Counted from the first letter of the stretch, positions 9,479 to 19,070 are shown. The stretch: DNA of 64,000 bases from G963422445 sp963422445 (GCA_963422445.2 OY729512.2:1116001-1180000), one strand, 5' to 3'. Translations and numbers: made by a program. Notes: generated from the letters alone by a model not told the origin.

Positions 9479-10063
9479 TTATCCGGACCGGGCCCCGAAG
9501 ACCGGGGTGTCGGCGACTTCCAGCACCCTTTCGCCCGAGGTCGGCAGAACCTTCAGATAGTTCAGCGCCGCATCGATATCGCCTTCCCAGACGTCACGCG
9601 GGAGTTCGTAGAGCACTTCCACGCCATAGCCGTTCGGGTCGTGAATATAGATGCTGAGGGTCATGCCGTGGTCGACCCGGCGATCGATGGTTATTCCCCG
9701 GGATTGAATATAGGCAACCTGGGCACGCCAGCTTTCGAGATTCGGCATGGCGACCGCGACATGGTTGATCGCCATCGGCATGCCCTGCAATGTCCAGGTC
9801 TCCGGTGGCGCCGGCAAATCGCGGTTTTCCATGAGTGCCAGATCGTGGTGATTGTGCTTTCCGTCACACTTGCCGCTGTAGAAGCGCATTTTCGGCGGGT
9901 TCGGACGGGCTTCGCTCGGGTGCAGTTCGCCGACCTGCACGAAGCCGAGAATTTCGGTCCAGAACCGATGCGATTCCTCAAGATCCCGTACGTTCAGAAC
10001 CAGATGATTCAGTCCGAGCGGGGTCACCGGTCCGTCCGGTGTCACCTTGTCAGAGTAGGTCAT
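9479..10063 (-). CDS. VOC-family (glyoxalase/extradiol dioxygenase-like) protein
   Basis: A 194-residue protein with two beta-alpha-beta-beta-beta modules of the vicinal oxygen chelate fold. The likely metal ligands are visible: His in LGLNHLVLNV, His in MAINHVAVAM and Glu in NGYGVEVLYEL, the H-H-E set of extradiol dioxygenases and related enzymes. The ATG at 10063 is preceded by GGAGGT, which decides against the longer open frame. It stands alone, divergent from the PaaK-like ligase gene; a link with aromatic acid breakdown is possible but only inferred from that neighbour. The substrate is unknown. Confidence 0.8.
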   Translation of the reverse strand: MTYSDKVTPDGPVTPLGLNHLVLNVRDLEESHRFWTEILGFVQVGELHPSEARPNPPKMRFYSGKCDGKHNHHDLALMENRDLPAPPETWTLQGMPMAINHVAVAMPNLESWRAQVAYIQSRGITIDRRVDHGMTLSIYIHDPNGYGVEVLYELPRDVWEGDIDAALNYLKVLPTSGERVLEVADTPVFGARSG

Positions 10064-10256
10064 TCGAACCTCCAGATCACAAAATAAGGGCTGGGCGGCA
10101 ATGTTCCGCTGCACCGCAGTGCACCAGATTCCATTCCGCACGGCAAGAGTCCGTCTGCTGGCCGCCGTTCTTGTCGGCCCGGCATATTCGTCGTAGACAT
10201 TGGTACTGGCCGCACCGCAAGATGGATCTTGCAGCCGGTTCCGTGAGGCAGATTCA

Positions 10257-11495
10257 ATGACAGATACATTCTACGACGCTTTCGAGATCCGCAGCGCCGA
10301 CGAACGTTCGCACGCGGTTTCGACGGGTTTGCCAAAGCAGATTGCCTATGCGAAGTCACACATGGAAGCGTTCCGAACGGCGCTTGCCAATATCGACCCC
10401 GAGACCGTTACGTCGCTGGAGGCACTTGCTGCGCTGCCGGTGTTACGCAAGACCGATCTGTTGGCGATGCAGGCGGCGGCACCGCCATTTGGCGGGCTGG
10501 GCGCGTCCGCACCCGGCGATCTTGCCCATATCTACATGTCACCGGGTCCGATCTTCGAAGGCGAAGGACGGGAGAATGACCCATTCCGTTTTGCCCGCGC
10601 TGCGCATGCTGCGGGCTTCCGGCGCGGCAATATCGTGCACAATACCTTTTCCTATCATCTGACACCAGCCGGGATGATGGTCGATACTGCGTGCCGGGAC
10701 ATCGGCTGCGCGGTGTTTCCGGGGGGTATCGGCAACACCGAACAGCAGCTGCGGGCAATCGGTCATATCCGGCCCGATCGTTATGCTGGCACGCCGAGTT
10801 TCCTTCGCATTCTCCTCGAAAAAGCGCGTGAGACGGGGGTGGATACCTCGAGTCTGGAACGTGGTCTTGTTGGCGGCGAGGCGTTGCCGCCGACCCTGCG
10901 CCGGGAACTTTCGGAGCTTGGCTGTAAGGTCCTGCAGTGTTACGGCACCGCCGATCTCGGTCTGGTCGCCTATGAATCCTGGGCCGTCGAGGGCATGATT
11001 GTCGACGAAGGCGTGATCGTCGAAATCGTGCGCCCCGGCACCGGTGATCCGGTGCTCGATGGCGAAGCCGGCGAGGTTGTTGTTACGACGTTCAGCCCGA
11101 GCTATCCGTTGATCCGTTTTGCTACCGGCGATATCTCGGCGATCATGGCCGGCCAGAGTCCGTGCGGGCGAACCAATACCCGGATCAAGGGCTGGATGGG
11201 CCGAGCCGATCAGACCACCAAGATCCGGGGCATGTTTGTCCATCCCGGACAGGTCGCCGAAGTCGTCAAGCGCCATCCCGAAATTTCGAAGGCCCGGTTG
11301 ATCGTCACCGGTCGGACCGGTCAGGACTGGATGGCCCTTCATGCCGAGGTTGCGGCTGGCGGCGACGTTCTGGCAGACGCGATCCGGGCGTCGGTCCAGT
11401 CGATAACGAAACTGCGGAGCGAGGTGGTGTTTGCGGCACCGGGGACATTGGCAAATGATGGCAAAGTCATTGAAGACGCTCGCAGTTACGAGTGA
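10257..11495 (+). CDS. Phenylacetate-CoA ligase-like (PaaK family) AMP-forming enzyme
   Basis: A 412-residue adenylate-forming ligase close to PaaK in length and layout. An N-terminal helical part (LEALAALPVLRKTDLL) precedes the nucleotide-binding core (HIYMSPGPIFEG, where phosphate-loop residues would sit), then CYGTADLGLVAYE, YPLIRFATGDIS and the C-terminal cap with GRADQTTKIRGMFVHPGQV. Known relatives activate phenylacetate or other aromatic acids as CoA thioesters. The start is the ATG at 10257. No paa cluster lies nearby, so the acid is unknown. It converges with the M32 pseudogene, 25 bp apart. Confidence 0.85.
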   Translation: MTDTFYDAFEIRSADERSHAVSTGLPKQIAYAKSHMEAFRTALANIDPETVTSLEALAALPVLRKTDLLAMQAAAPPFGGLGASAPGDLAHIYMSPGPIFEGEGRENDPFRFARAAHAAGFRRGNIVHNTFSYHLTPAGMMVDTACRDIGCAVFPGGIGNTEQQLRAIGHIRPDRYAGTPSFLRILLEKARETGVDTSSLERGLVGGEALPPTLRRELSELGCKVLQCYGTADLGLVAYESWAVEGMIVDEGVIVEIVRPGTGDPVLDGEAGEVVVTTFSPSYPLIRFATGDISAIMAGQSPCGRTNTRIKGWMGRADQTTKIRGMFVHPGQVAEVVKRHPEISKARLIVTGRTGQDWMALHAEVAAGGDVLADAIRASVQSITKLRSEVVFAAPGTLANDGKVIEDARSYE

Positions 11496-12812
11496 TCGGG
11501 GTGGCGCCTGCTCTGAATTTTCAACAATAGCGGGACTTCAGATACGCGAGCAGGGCTGAGGGTCCGAGCGGCGATCCGGTCGCGTCGGCAACAATTTCGG
11601 CGGTTGACCGGGTTCGGCCAAGACGGTGCGCATGGGTGCGCAGCCAGTCGATCAGCACACCCAACTCACCCTTGCCGATGGCGGTGTTCAGGTTGGTGAT
11701 CGAGGCCTCGGCGGCTCCGTACAACCGGGCCGCAATCATCGCGCCGAGCGCATAGGTGGGAAAATACCCGAACGAGCCGTCAAACCAATGGACGTTCTGC
11801 ATGCAGCCATTGGCGTGGTCATCGCCACTCGACAGGCCGAAGTGGAGGACCATTTCATCGTTCCAGACCTGCAGCAGGTCGGTGACGGTCAGATCGCCGC
11901 TGACCAAGGCCGTTTCCAGCTTGTAGCGCAAGAGGATATGCAGCGGGTAGGTGACCTCGTCGGCATCAGTCCGAATCAGGTCGCACCCGACCTTGCGCGC
12001 GATGCGGCCGAGGTTATCGGACTGCCATTCCGCGGCGGTTGTGGGCTCGCCGATCGGGGGCCGCTGCACGATCGGTGTGGCGTAACCCAGAAAGGCGTCA
12101 CCGCGGCCGATTTGGCTCTCGATTATCAGCGCCTGGCTTTCATGCAATGCCATGCCGTCGGCGGTCACCTATCGGTTGTCCGGCCCAGGCGTCGGGCAGT
12201 CCCTGCTGATACAGCGCGTGGCCGGTTTCGTGTAACACCGCGAACATCGACATACAGAAGTCATCAGGGTTGTAGCGGGTGGTCATGCGGGTATCGTTGG
12301 TCACGCCGCCGGTAAACGGATGGGCACTGACATCAATGCGGCCGCGTCCGAAATCAAATTCGAGAGCAGATATCAACGTTCTGGCGAGGGCCTCTTGCCG
12401 CTCCGACGGAAACGGTCCTGCCGGACTCGCCGATGCAGTCTGGCGATCGATTGCGGTATCGATCAGGGGCGGTAGCGCCTGATCGAGCTCCACGAACATC
12501 GGATCAATCATCTAGATAGTGTCGTCACGAAAAGCCAGCCCAGAGCGCCAGACACCGAATCTGCACCGCGGCGAGGAACGATGCGGCATTCTTGGCGTAT
12601 CGCGTGGCAATCCCACGCCAACGCTTGAGCCACAGAAAGGCGTTCTCCACCAAATGCCGGTGCCGGTAGAGATGGACATCATACGCTCTGGGGTGCTTGC
12701 GGTTGCGCTTCGGCGGAACCACTGGAATAACTTCATGCTCCTCACAATAAGACAGGATGGCAGTCGTGTCATAGGCCTTGTCCGCCAACAAGTACTCGGC
12801 ATCTATCCCTTC

Positions 12813-14309
12813 GAGCTTCTTGCAAAATTGCCGGCCCGACCGGTTTTTTGCCTTGTCGAGGCTGATTTTGTTGTCGAGGGCCTGGGTCCTGGGACCACTC
12901 CATGGTATATTGTGTTTTCACAATAACAAGATACTGAGGAGGTGGCCCCGATGACCCTTGGCTCGACTCTATCCGATCTCTGGCACCGATTTCAAGGGGA
13001 CCTTTTCCCTGCGTTGGCCGAGGCGGTCGGTCCTCTCCTCGAGACGTACAAGCGTTTCGTGACAGCTCTCGATCTCGTCAAGGTGGAGGGCTTCGTCGAT
13101 GGGGTGTGGACCGGTCGGGGTCGGCCCCGGGAGGATCGCCGGGCGCTGGCCCGTGGCGTCATCGCCAAGGCGGTGTGGGGTCTGCCGACGACCCGCCACC
13201 TGATCGACAGGCTCAAGGTGGACCCGACGTTGCGCCGGCTGTGCGGCTGGTCGCGTGTCGCGGAGATCCCGAGTGAAGCGACGTTTTCGCGGGCGTTTGC
13301 CGAATTTTCGCAGTCCCGTCTTCCGGAGAGGATGCACGCGGCTCTGGTTGCAGAGACACTGGGCGACGCGCTCATCGGCCACGTGTCGAGGGACCCGACG
13401 GCCATCGAGGCCCGGGAGACGCCGGCCCCGACGCCGAAGGCCAGGACGCCGAACCGCAAGCGCGGCCGGCCCCGCAAGGGCGCGGAGAGGACGAAGGAGC
13501 CTGGGCGTCTCGAACGGCAAGCGAACGGGATGGATCTCGATGAGAGGCTCGACGCGCTGCCGAAGGTCTGTGATCACGGGGCAAAGAAGACTGCCAAGGG
13601 GGTCCTGGAGGCCTGGCGCGGTTACAAGCTGCCTATCGACACAGCAGACTGCGGGGTGCCGCTGAGGACCGTTCTCACCTCGGCATCCGTCCATGACAGC
13701 CCGGTCGCGATCCCGCTGGCGATGATGACCGCCGCGCGTGTGACCAATCTCTACGATCTCATGGACGCGGCCTATGATGCCAGGGAGATCTACCAGATGA
13801 GCGAACGGCTTGGCCATGTTCCGATCATCGATGTCAATCCGCGCCGGGACAAGAACCTCAAGGAGGAGCGAGACCGGGAGGCCCGGGCCCGGCGTGCAGT
13901 AGGCCATGTCGATCCCGAGACCGTGCGGTTCCGGATCCGGTCCGGTGTCGAGAGGACCAACGCCCGCCTCAAGGATGAGTGTGGCGGGCGCCATGTCCGC
14001 GTCCGTGGATATTCCAAGGTCGCCTGCCATCTCATGTTCGGCATCCTGGCCCTGGCGGCTGACCCGTTGATACGTCTCGCCGTCCCATAGCGCAGCTCCG
14101 ACAACGCATGCCAACCCTTCACGGCCCTCTCGAAGAGAGGGGCCCGGAGAGGCGTGTCCCGATGTCCACAAAGGTCCCTGTTCGGTCTCATCATCTCTGA
14201 TGAGACACCGAGAATCCATGGATTCCGACCTCCAGGTGCAGAGGTGACCGGGATCAACCGACCGATCCGGGCTCACCGGACCCTGGGGACAGGAATTTTG
14301 CAAGAGGTT
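12813..14309 (+). mobile_element. 1.5-kb IS, copy 1, inserted in the IS5-family element
   Basis: A 1497-bp element bounded by a 5-bp target duplication CCTTC (12808-12812 and 14310-14314). The ends are imperfect inverted repeats around TTGCAAAATT (left GAGCTTCTTGCAAAATT, right complement AACCTCTTGCAAAATT). It carries one transposase gene in the plus direction. A second copy lies at 26718-28217; the two differ by a 15-bp and an 18-bp indel in the transposase, which exactly accounts for the length difference of 3 bp. Confidence 0.9.
12951..14090 (+). CDS. DDE transposase of the 1.5-kb IS (copy 1)
   Basis: A 379-residue transposase similar to the IS5/IS1182 superfamily. N-terminal DNA-binding helices include TTRHLIDRLKVDPTLRRLCG and TFSRAFAEF; then a basic linker (NRKRGRPRKG). 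The probable DDE residues lie in PIDTAD, MDAAYDAREIY and GVERTNARLKDE. The ATG at 12951 has AGGAGG 8 bases before it. Compared with copy 2 it has an added KARTP-coding stretch and several changes at otherwise shared sites (KLPID for KLHID, DSPVAI for DSQVAI, ADPLIR for ADQLIR), so it may be inactive although the frame is open. The exact IS family is uncertain. Confidence 0.8.
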   Translation: MTLGSTLSDLWHRFQGDLFPALAEAVGPLLETYKRFVTALDLVKVEGFVDGVWTGRGRPREDRRALARGVIAKAVWGLPTTRHLIDRLKVDPTLRRLCGWSRVAEIPSEATFSRAFAEFSQSRLPERMHAALVAETLGDALIGHVSRDPTAIEARETPAPTPKARTPNRKRGRPRKGAERTKEPGRLERQANGMDLDERLDALPKVCDHGAKKTAKGVLEAWRGYKLPIDTADCGVPLRTVLTSASVHDSPVAIPLAMMTAARVTNLYDLMDAAYDAREIYQMSERLGHVPIIDVNPRRDKNLKEERDREARARRAVGHVDPETVRFRIRSGVERTNARLKDECGGRHVRVRGYSKVACHLMFGILALAADPLIRLAVP

Positions 14310-15320
14310 CCTTCAATCAGCTCGACCGCTTGACTGCAATCTGCTGCCGTCCCCTCGGTCACCAACACTCGCACCGGCATCCCATGCGCGTCCACAGCCA
14401 GGTGCAGCTTCGTGTTCAGCCCCCTTTTGTGCGACCCATCGCCTGATTGCCGCCGAACGCACCGCTCGCATGGGGATGGACCTTGAGATGACTGGCGTCA
14501 ATCATCAGCCACTCATCGTCCGGCTCATCCACCAGAGGCTCCAGCAACGCCCCCCAGAGCCCCTTGTCCCGCCAGCGACAGAACCGACGATGGGTATTTT
14601 CCAGTCTTCATAGTCTGGCGGCACATCACGCCAGGGAGCGCCGGTGCGCAGAATCCAGAAGGTCGCATTAATGAACCGTCGATTATCCTGCGCCACCCCA
14701 CCCCAACGTCCCGCTCGGCCAGGCAGATGAGGCTCCAACAACAGCCAGACCCTGTCCGAAATGTCGTGACGCCGATGAGCCAATCCCATGAGTCGCCTCC
14801 AGGAACCATCGAGTGAATTCGACAGATAGTACAGATAAACATCACTCATGACGACACTATCTAGCGGGTGAGACCCGGCTCGTAGATGTCGAGCAGGGCG
14901 TTGTAAGGTGGACAGCCGAGTATGTCCGACAGGGCCGCCGCCTGCTCGCGAACAAGCCTGATGACGGCTTTCAGCTTGTCGGCGACATCGTCCCAGGCAT
15001 TGTCGTCACGGGCGTGCCGCCAAGCCTGTTCGGAGTTCATCCGCGCTTTCGACAGGTCGGTGACGAACCTGGCCGGCACGGCGCGGGCCCTGATCTAGCG
15101 CCGTTCTATTTCCATGACATTGGCGGTTTGCCAGTCGGCCGCAACTTGGTCGCGAATTGTTGTTGCAAGCCCCGCCAGCGCATGGGCCCGGTCGTCCGCG
15201 CCGCCAGCCGGCATTGCGACCGTGGTGTCCCAGGACAGGATCTTCCATGCATGCCGGAGCCCGCCGATTGCTGCAAAGCGTTCGTGCAAAGCTCAATACG
15301 CCATAGCCGCCCGGCCCCGG

Positions 15321-15863
15321 TCAGGTGGTTTCGCCGGCGGCGGCCTGGCGCTGTTTCTGGCGGCGGCGCTGACGTTTTTTGGCGGATTTGGATTTGGCCT
15401 TCGGTTGGTCCGGCCGGGATCCGCCATTGGACACGCCTGGAACGGCGTTGCGCGCCAGCCGGTCTGCGCGCTCGTTGCCGGGGTTCCCGGCATGGCCCTT
15501 GACCCAGTGCCAGGTCACCTGGTGTGTCGTCGCCGCCTCTTCCAGGCGCTGCCACAAGTCGGCGTTCTTGACCGGCTGCCGCGCTGCGGTCAACCAGCCG
15601 CGGCGCTTCCAGTTGTGAATCCACTGAGTGATCCCGTTGCGAAGATATTCGCTGTCGGTATAGATGTCGACTGCGATCGGACGTCTCAGGATTTCGAGGG
15701 CGGTGATCGCGGCCAGCATTTCCATCCGGTTGTTGGTGGTGTTGGTGTCGCTGCCTGCTATTTCCTTCTCCGCATCCCGGTAGCGTAGCACGGCACCCCA
15801 ACCGCCCGGGCCGGGATTGCCTTTGCACGCGCCGTCGGTAAAGATCGAGACCCGCTCCGTCAC
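15321..15863 (-). CDS. rnhA: Ribonuclease HI
   Basis: A 180-residue endonuclease that cuts the RNA strand of RNA-DNA hybrids. All catalytic elements are visible: Asp in SIFTDGACKGNPGPGGWG, Glu in NNRMEMLAAI, Asp in DIYTDSEYL, and His/Asp in KGHAGNPGNERAD. The core ends near residue 145; a lysine/arginine-rich tail of about 30 residues (KSKSAKKRQRRR) follows and may bind nucleic acid. The start is GTG, overlapping the thrB stop in a GTGA arrangement, so translation is probably coupled. The broken M32 gene follows 17 bp later. Confidence 0.96.
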   Translation of the reverse strand: MTERVSIFTDGACKGNPGPGGWGAVLRYRDAEKEIAGSDTNTTNNRMEMLAAITALEILRRPIAVDIYTDSEYLRNGITQWIHNWKRRGWLTAARQPVKNADLWQRLEEAATTHQVTWHWVKGHAGNPGNERADRLARNAVPGVSNGGSRPDQPKAKSKSAKKRQRRRQKQRQAAAGETT

Positions 15864-16822
15864 GTCAGGCCATATCCCTTGCTATCGGCGATCCGTTGAT
15901 GGAATCGCAGCTTTTTCAGGTATTCCATCGGATCTTTCGGTCGTACGAAGGCGCCTTCGGGATGGTTCAGCCAATCGTAAAGCCGGGTTAGCAAAAACCG
16001 CATGGCACTGCCCCGGCACAGAATCGGCAGGGCCCCGAGTTCCGCCTTTGCAAGCGGCCGTATCTGCTGATAGGCGCCGGTCAGGAGTTTGGCCTTGGTA
16101 ACATTGAAGCTGCCATCGGTTTCGAAACACCAGGCGTTGAGGCATATCGCAAGGTCATAGACCAGGGCATCGGTGCAGGCAAAATAGAAATCGATCAAGC
16201 CCGACACGTCATCTTGCAGAAAGAATACATTATCGGGAAACAGGTCAGCGTGGACGATGCCGGCCGGAAGATCGTCTGGCCACGCCCGCTCGAGCCAGGC
16301 AAGCTCCTGGTTCAGTTCATTATACAGGCCTAGATATATCTCGCGGTCGGGCAGACTGCAGGCGTTCAGAAGCGGTCGCCAACTCTGCACCGACAGCGCG
16401 TTGCGGCGTACCATCCCGAAATCGGCACCGGCGAGATGCATTTGCGCCAGGGTTGCTCCAAGCGACTGGCAATGGGCCGGTCGGATACGCCTGGGCCACA
16501 CACCGTCGAGATATGTCACGATTGCCGCCGGCCGGCGGTTCAGCGTCTTCAGCGCGATATCGTAACGGTCGGCGACCGGGGTCGGACAGCGCAAGCCCTT
16601 GGCCGAAAGATGCGCCATCAGGCCAAGAAAGAACGGCAGATCGTCAGCGGCGACCCGTTTCTCGTAAAGCGTCAGGATAAAGGTGCCGTCGGTGGTACGG
16701 ACAAGAAAGTTAGAATTCTCGACGCCTTCAGCAATGCCGGAGAACGAGGTCAGCTGGCCGATGTCATAGTCTTCCAGAAAACTGCTGAGGTCATCATCGG
16801 TGATCGATGTATAGACGGCCAT
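15860..16822 (-). CDS. thrB: Homoserine kinase
   Basis: A 320-residue kinase of the aminoglycoside-phosphotransferase fold that makes O-phosphohomoserine for threonine synthesis. Motifs: the N-terminal MAVYTSITDDDLSSFL and FSGIAEGVENSNF, the catalytic loop GIVHADLFPDNVFF and the metal site LIDFYFACTDAL. Length matches the alphaproteobacterial ThrB family. It overlaps rnhA by 3 bp, a common pairing in this class. The promoter should lie in the short stretch before the IS at 17018; that insertion 195 bp upstream may have separated it from older upstream sequence. Confidence 0.94.
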   Translation of the reverse strand: MAVYTSITDDDLSSFLEDYDIGQLTSFSGIAEGVENSNFLVRTTDGTFILTLYEKRVAADDLPFFLGLMAHLSAKGLRCPTPVADRYDIALKTLNRRPAAIVTYLDGVWPRRIRPAHCQSLGATLAQMHLAGADFGMVRRNALSVQSWRPLLNACSLPDREIYLGLYNELNQELAWLERAWPDDLPAGIVHADLFPDNVFFLQDDVSGLIDFYFACTDALVYDLAICLNAWCFETDGSFNVTKAKLLTGAYQQIRPLAKAELGALPILCRGSAMRFLLTRLYDWLNHPEGAFVRPKDPMEYLKKLRFHQRIADSKGYGLT

Positions 16823-17017
16823 TGCGGGATCCGGTCAGGCAAGCGACAGGCGCAGATCAACACCGGCAGGCGTAATCAGGGCAGACGATTCCGGACCGGG
16901 AAGCAGTGCACCGGCGACGCGTGACCGGTGCAAGTCTACAGCAACAAAGAATAACCGGACCATGAGACAGGATTTTGCCGCGAAATCGCTACGATGTCCA
17001 TAGCCGGCCCGACAAGC

Positions 17018-18473
17018 CAGCAATTCTCCTTATGGCGTTTTTCGTTGCATTGCGGCCTTTCGTGTTGGTTTTTTGGCGGTTCTGCGGTTGGAGGGATGGG
17101 CTTGGCGCGGGGGCCGGGGATCAGGCGTTTGCGGGAGGGGGGAGGCCCGTGATGACGGTTTTCATGAGGACTGCCCATGACGCGAAGACATGGTAGGCGG
17201 TGATCGTGCGGATGTGCTCGAACAGGCGCCTTCGGGCTCCGAGTGCGTGCCGCGCCCGCCGCCAGGATGCTTCGATCAGGTCGCAGGCCGTGTGCAGGGC
17301 GAAGGCCAGCAGATTGAGCACGACCAGGATGCTGGCCAGTGTCTGGCTGCCATGCCCGAAATTGTGTTCGAGGTTGTAGCCGTTGGTCTTCAGGACGTTG
17401 AAGGTCTCGTTCTCGATCTTCCAGCGGGCACGCCCGCAGGCGGCGATGGCGGCGGCGGTGTCTCGCGTGACGGCAAGGTCGGTGACGAAGCTGTTGCGGT
17501 AGGTCACCTTGCCGTCGGGCTTGGCGATCTCGACCTCCAGCCAGTTGACGGCGAGCGCGTCGGCGCCGTCGCGCAGCGGCACGCCATTCATCCAGCGATA
17601 GCGATGGCGGCGCCTGGCCGCGCCCCTGCCCACGGTCTGGCACACCTCGTCCAGCACGACGCCATGGGTGTATTCGCTCAACGTCTTGTGGCTGGACGGC
17701 TTGCACACGAAGATGAAGCTCCCGCCCGCGGCGCGCACCGCCTCGCAGATCGGCTGGCGGGAATAGAGATCGTCGCCCAGATAGACCGGTCTCAGCCCGG
17801 CCACACAAGGCCCCAGGCGGGCCAGCCAGCGCTGCGCCGCGCGGCTCTCGCAGTCCTGCTTCGCCGAGCCGTCTTGCGGGCGCACGAACTCCGGCGCCAG
17901 AGGCAAGGCGCGGCGCTGCCCCGGCGCCACCAGAGCGGCGCCGACAAAGCTGTGGAAATACTCCACCTCCTCGCCCCGCCGGCGCGTCGAGCAGTGCGCG
18001 CAGTGGATCGTGCCGGAACGGAAATGCTCCGAGCCGTCCAGCGCGATCAACACCCGATCGTCCAGGCAGCGCAGACCCGACAAGGCACCGGCGCCATCCA
18101 GGTCATCGACAAGCGCCGGAAACACCGCGTCGAAATGATCCGTCGGCGCCCCATCCAGCATCCGCCGGATATGGCTGTCGCACGGAACCCGCTCCATGCC
18201 GAACAGCGTCCCGGCGTTCGAAGCGCCGCGCTGCGCCGACAGCAGGCGCTGATGCGCCAGAAACGACGGGCTCTGCACGAAAAACACCGAAAACGCCGCA
18301 AGCCCGATGTCTCTCATGGTATAGCGCGTGTTGCTTCCCGAGCGCTTGTCGGGCAACGCCGCGCACCGCTTCCCCACCACTTCTATGTATCGTTCAAGAC
18401 GCTTCATACAACAGCTTGAATCACATCTCCAAGCCTTTGAAAACCCCCGATAACTCCAAAAGGAGAATTGCTG
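17018..18473 (-). mobile_element. 1456-bp IS with 9-bp target duplication
   Basis: The ends are inverted repeats CAGCAATTCTCCTT (17018-17031 and its complement ending at 18473), extended by a few more matching bases. Immediately outside both ends is CCGACAAGC (17009-17017 and 18474-18482), a perfect 9-bp target duplication. It carries one long transposase on the minus strand. Intact ends, direct repeat and frame suggest a recent and possibly active insertion, in contrast with the decayed elements elsewhere in the window. Confidence 0.95.
17121..18407 (-). CDS. IS4-superfamily-like DDE transposase
   Basis: A 428-residue transposase filling the IS. The probable catalytic triad is visible: Asp in LIALDGSEHF, Asp in PVYLGDDLYSRQP and Glu in RWKIENETFNVLKTNGYNLE, the last being the Y-x-E-like signature of IS4-related enzymes. 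A CAHCSTRRR segment may bind zinc. The frame is open further upstream, but MKRLERYIEVVG at 18407 is the natural start and lies inside the IS ends. No lesion is seen. The exact IS family (IS4 or an unclassified relative) cannot be settled by eye. Confidence 0.85.
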   Translation of the reverse strand: MKRLERYIEVVGKRCAALPDKRSGSNTRYTMRDIGLAAFSVFFVQSPSFLAHQRLLSAQRGASNAGTLFGMERVPCDSHIRRMLDGAPTDHFDAVFPALVDDLDGAGALSGLRCLDDRVLIALDGSEHFRSGTIHCAHCSTRRRGEEVEYFHSFVGAALVAPGQRRALPLAPEFVRPQDGSAKQDCESRAAQRWLARLGPCVAGLRPVYLGDDLYSRQPICEAVRAAGGSFIFVCKPSSHKTLSEYTHGVVLDEVCQTVGRGAARRRHRYRWMNGVPLRDGADALAVNWLEVEIAKPDGKVTYRNSFVTDLAVTRDTAAAIAACGRARWKIENETFNVLKTNGYNLEHNFGHGSQTLASILVVLNLLAFALHTACDLIEASWRRARHALGARRRLFEHIRTITAYHVFASWAVLMKTVITGLPPPANA

Positions 18474-18556
18474 CCGACAAGCCTCGCATACCGCATTGCG
18501 ACGGCATCGAGCCGAGGGTATTGTTGCAGTCACCCGATGTGAACCGGATCAAGCAG

Positions 18557-19069
18557 ATGAGTCGAACTGGATTATGGATCGTCGTAATGGTAGCGTTCGC
18601 GCTTGCCGCCTGCAGCAATGGCGAAGGGCAGCGCGAGATCTGTCCGAAGGTCAGCGTAGTCGGCGGTCTTGATCGCGTGATCGCCTTTGATGGCGCGGCC
18701 GATCCCGCCAATGCAATCTGGTCGGCGCAGATGTCCCAGCTCACCGCGTCCTGCGATTTCGGACGACGGGGCGTGGCAATGCCCCTGGAGTTTCTGGTGC
18801 TTGCCGACCGTGGCCAGGCCGGCCTCGAGACTGTGGCCAATCCGGAGTTCTTCGTTGCGGTGACGGATGCATCCGGTGAGATTCTGGTGAAGGAGATTTA
18901 TCGGTCGGAGATTCCGTTTGCCGAGAATCGCAATCGGATGGGGATCAAGGAAGCTGTCGAACCCTTCCTGCCTTATCCGGGCAGCCGCGATTTCACGGGT
19001 TATTTTGTTCTGGTCGGATTCCAGATGTCGCAGGAACAGCGGGCGTTCAACAAGCAATTCTCCCGTTAG
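18557..19069 (+). CDS. Predicted lipoprotein, function unknown
   Basis: A 170-residue protein with a clear lipoprotein signal: MSRTGLWIVVMVAFALAAC, the lipid-bearing Cys being residue 19. The rest has no domain I recognise; it holds a segment ASCDFGRRGVAMPLEFLVLA and ends QRAFNKQFSR. The open frame runs further upstream into the neighbouring IS, but the ATG at 18557 places the signal peptide correctly. It converges with the carboxyltransferase gene, one base apart. The 9-bp duplication of the IS lies about 75 bp upstream, so its promoter may have been displaced. Confidence 0.7.
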   Translation: MSRTGLWIVVMVAFALAACSNGEGQREICPKVSVVGGLDRVIAFDGAADPANAIWSAQMSQLTASCDFGRRGVAMPLEFLVLADRGQAGLETVANPEFFVAVTDASGEILVKEIYRSEIPFAENRNRMGIKEAVEPFLPYPGSRDFTGYFVLVGFQMSQEQRAFNKQFSR

Positions 19070-19070
19070 C

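Larger units (their letters stand above)
12525..14849 (-). pseudogene. IS5-family transposase split by a second IS
   Basis: The N-terminal half starts near 14849 and shows DYEDWK followed by a one-base deletion near 14600, where the frame changes to one reading RRFCRWRDKGLW. The middle continues through GMPVRVLV and QAVELIEG to 14310. The last third resumes at 12807 with DAEYLLADKAYDTTA and ends FLAAVQIRCLALWAGFS. The 1497-bp inner element splits the codons for EG-IDAEY. The deletion may be decay or a remnant of the programmed frameshift used by some IS5 subgroups; with the insertion the gene cannot work in either case. Confidence 0.85.
12515..14862. mobile_element. IS5-family element in the M32 gene, itself interrupted
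   Basis: Both ends read CTAGATAGTGTCGTCA inwards (12512-12527 and its complement 14849-14864). CTAG is the flanking target sequence, so the exact edge is ambiguous by a few bases. Without the inner element this IS is about 850 bp. Its transposase lies on the minus strand in two blocks, 14849-14310 and 12807-12525, separated by another IS. IS5-type segments such as DRVWLLLEPHLPGRAG and FINATFWILRTGAPWRDVP, and after the insert LLADKAYDTTAI and RHLVENAFLWLKRW, are clear. Confidence 0.9.
11521..15304 (-). pseudogene. M32-family carboxypeptidase, interrupted by nested IS
   Basis: Remains of a thermostable carboxypeptidase (Taq/M32). Joined without the insert it would be about 480 codons, near the normal 500. 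Lesions: codon 4 is TGA (15293-15295); an in-frame TAG lies at 15095-15097 where family members read through; a nested insertion occupies 12515-14862 just after EPGLTR; and a frameshift lies near 12150, just after the metal site. The zinc motif HETGH is intact, followed by ALYQQGLPDAWAGQP; downstream come MALHESQALIIESQ and GSFGYFPTYALGAM. It starts 17 bp after the rnhA stop, so it was probably the third gene of a thrB-rnhA operon. The gene is clearly dead. Confidence 0.92.

Noticed and set aside
17190..18419. A 409-codon plus-strand frame opposite the IS transposase.
   Set aside because: It mirrors the transposase codons in GC-rich DNA and has no domain of its own.
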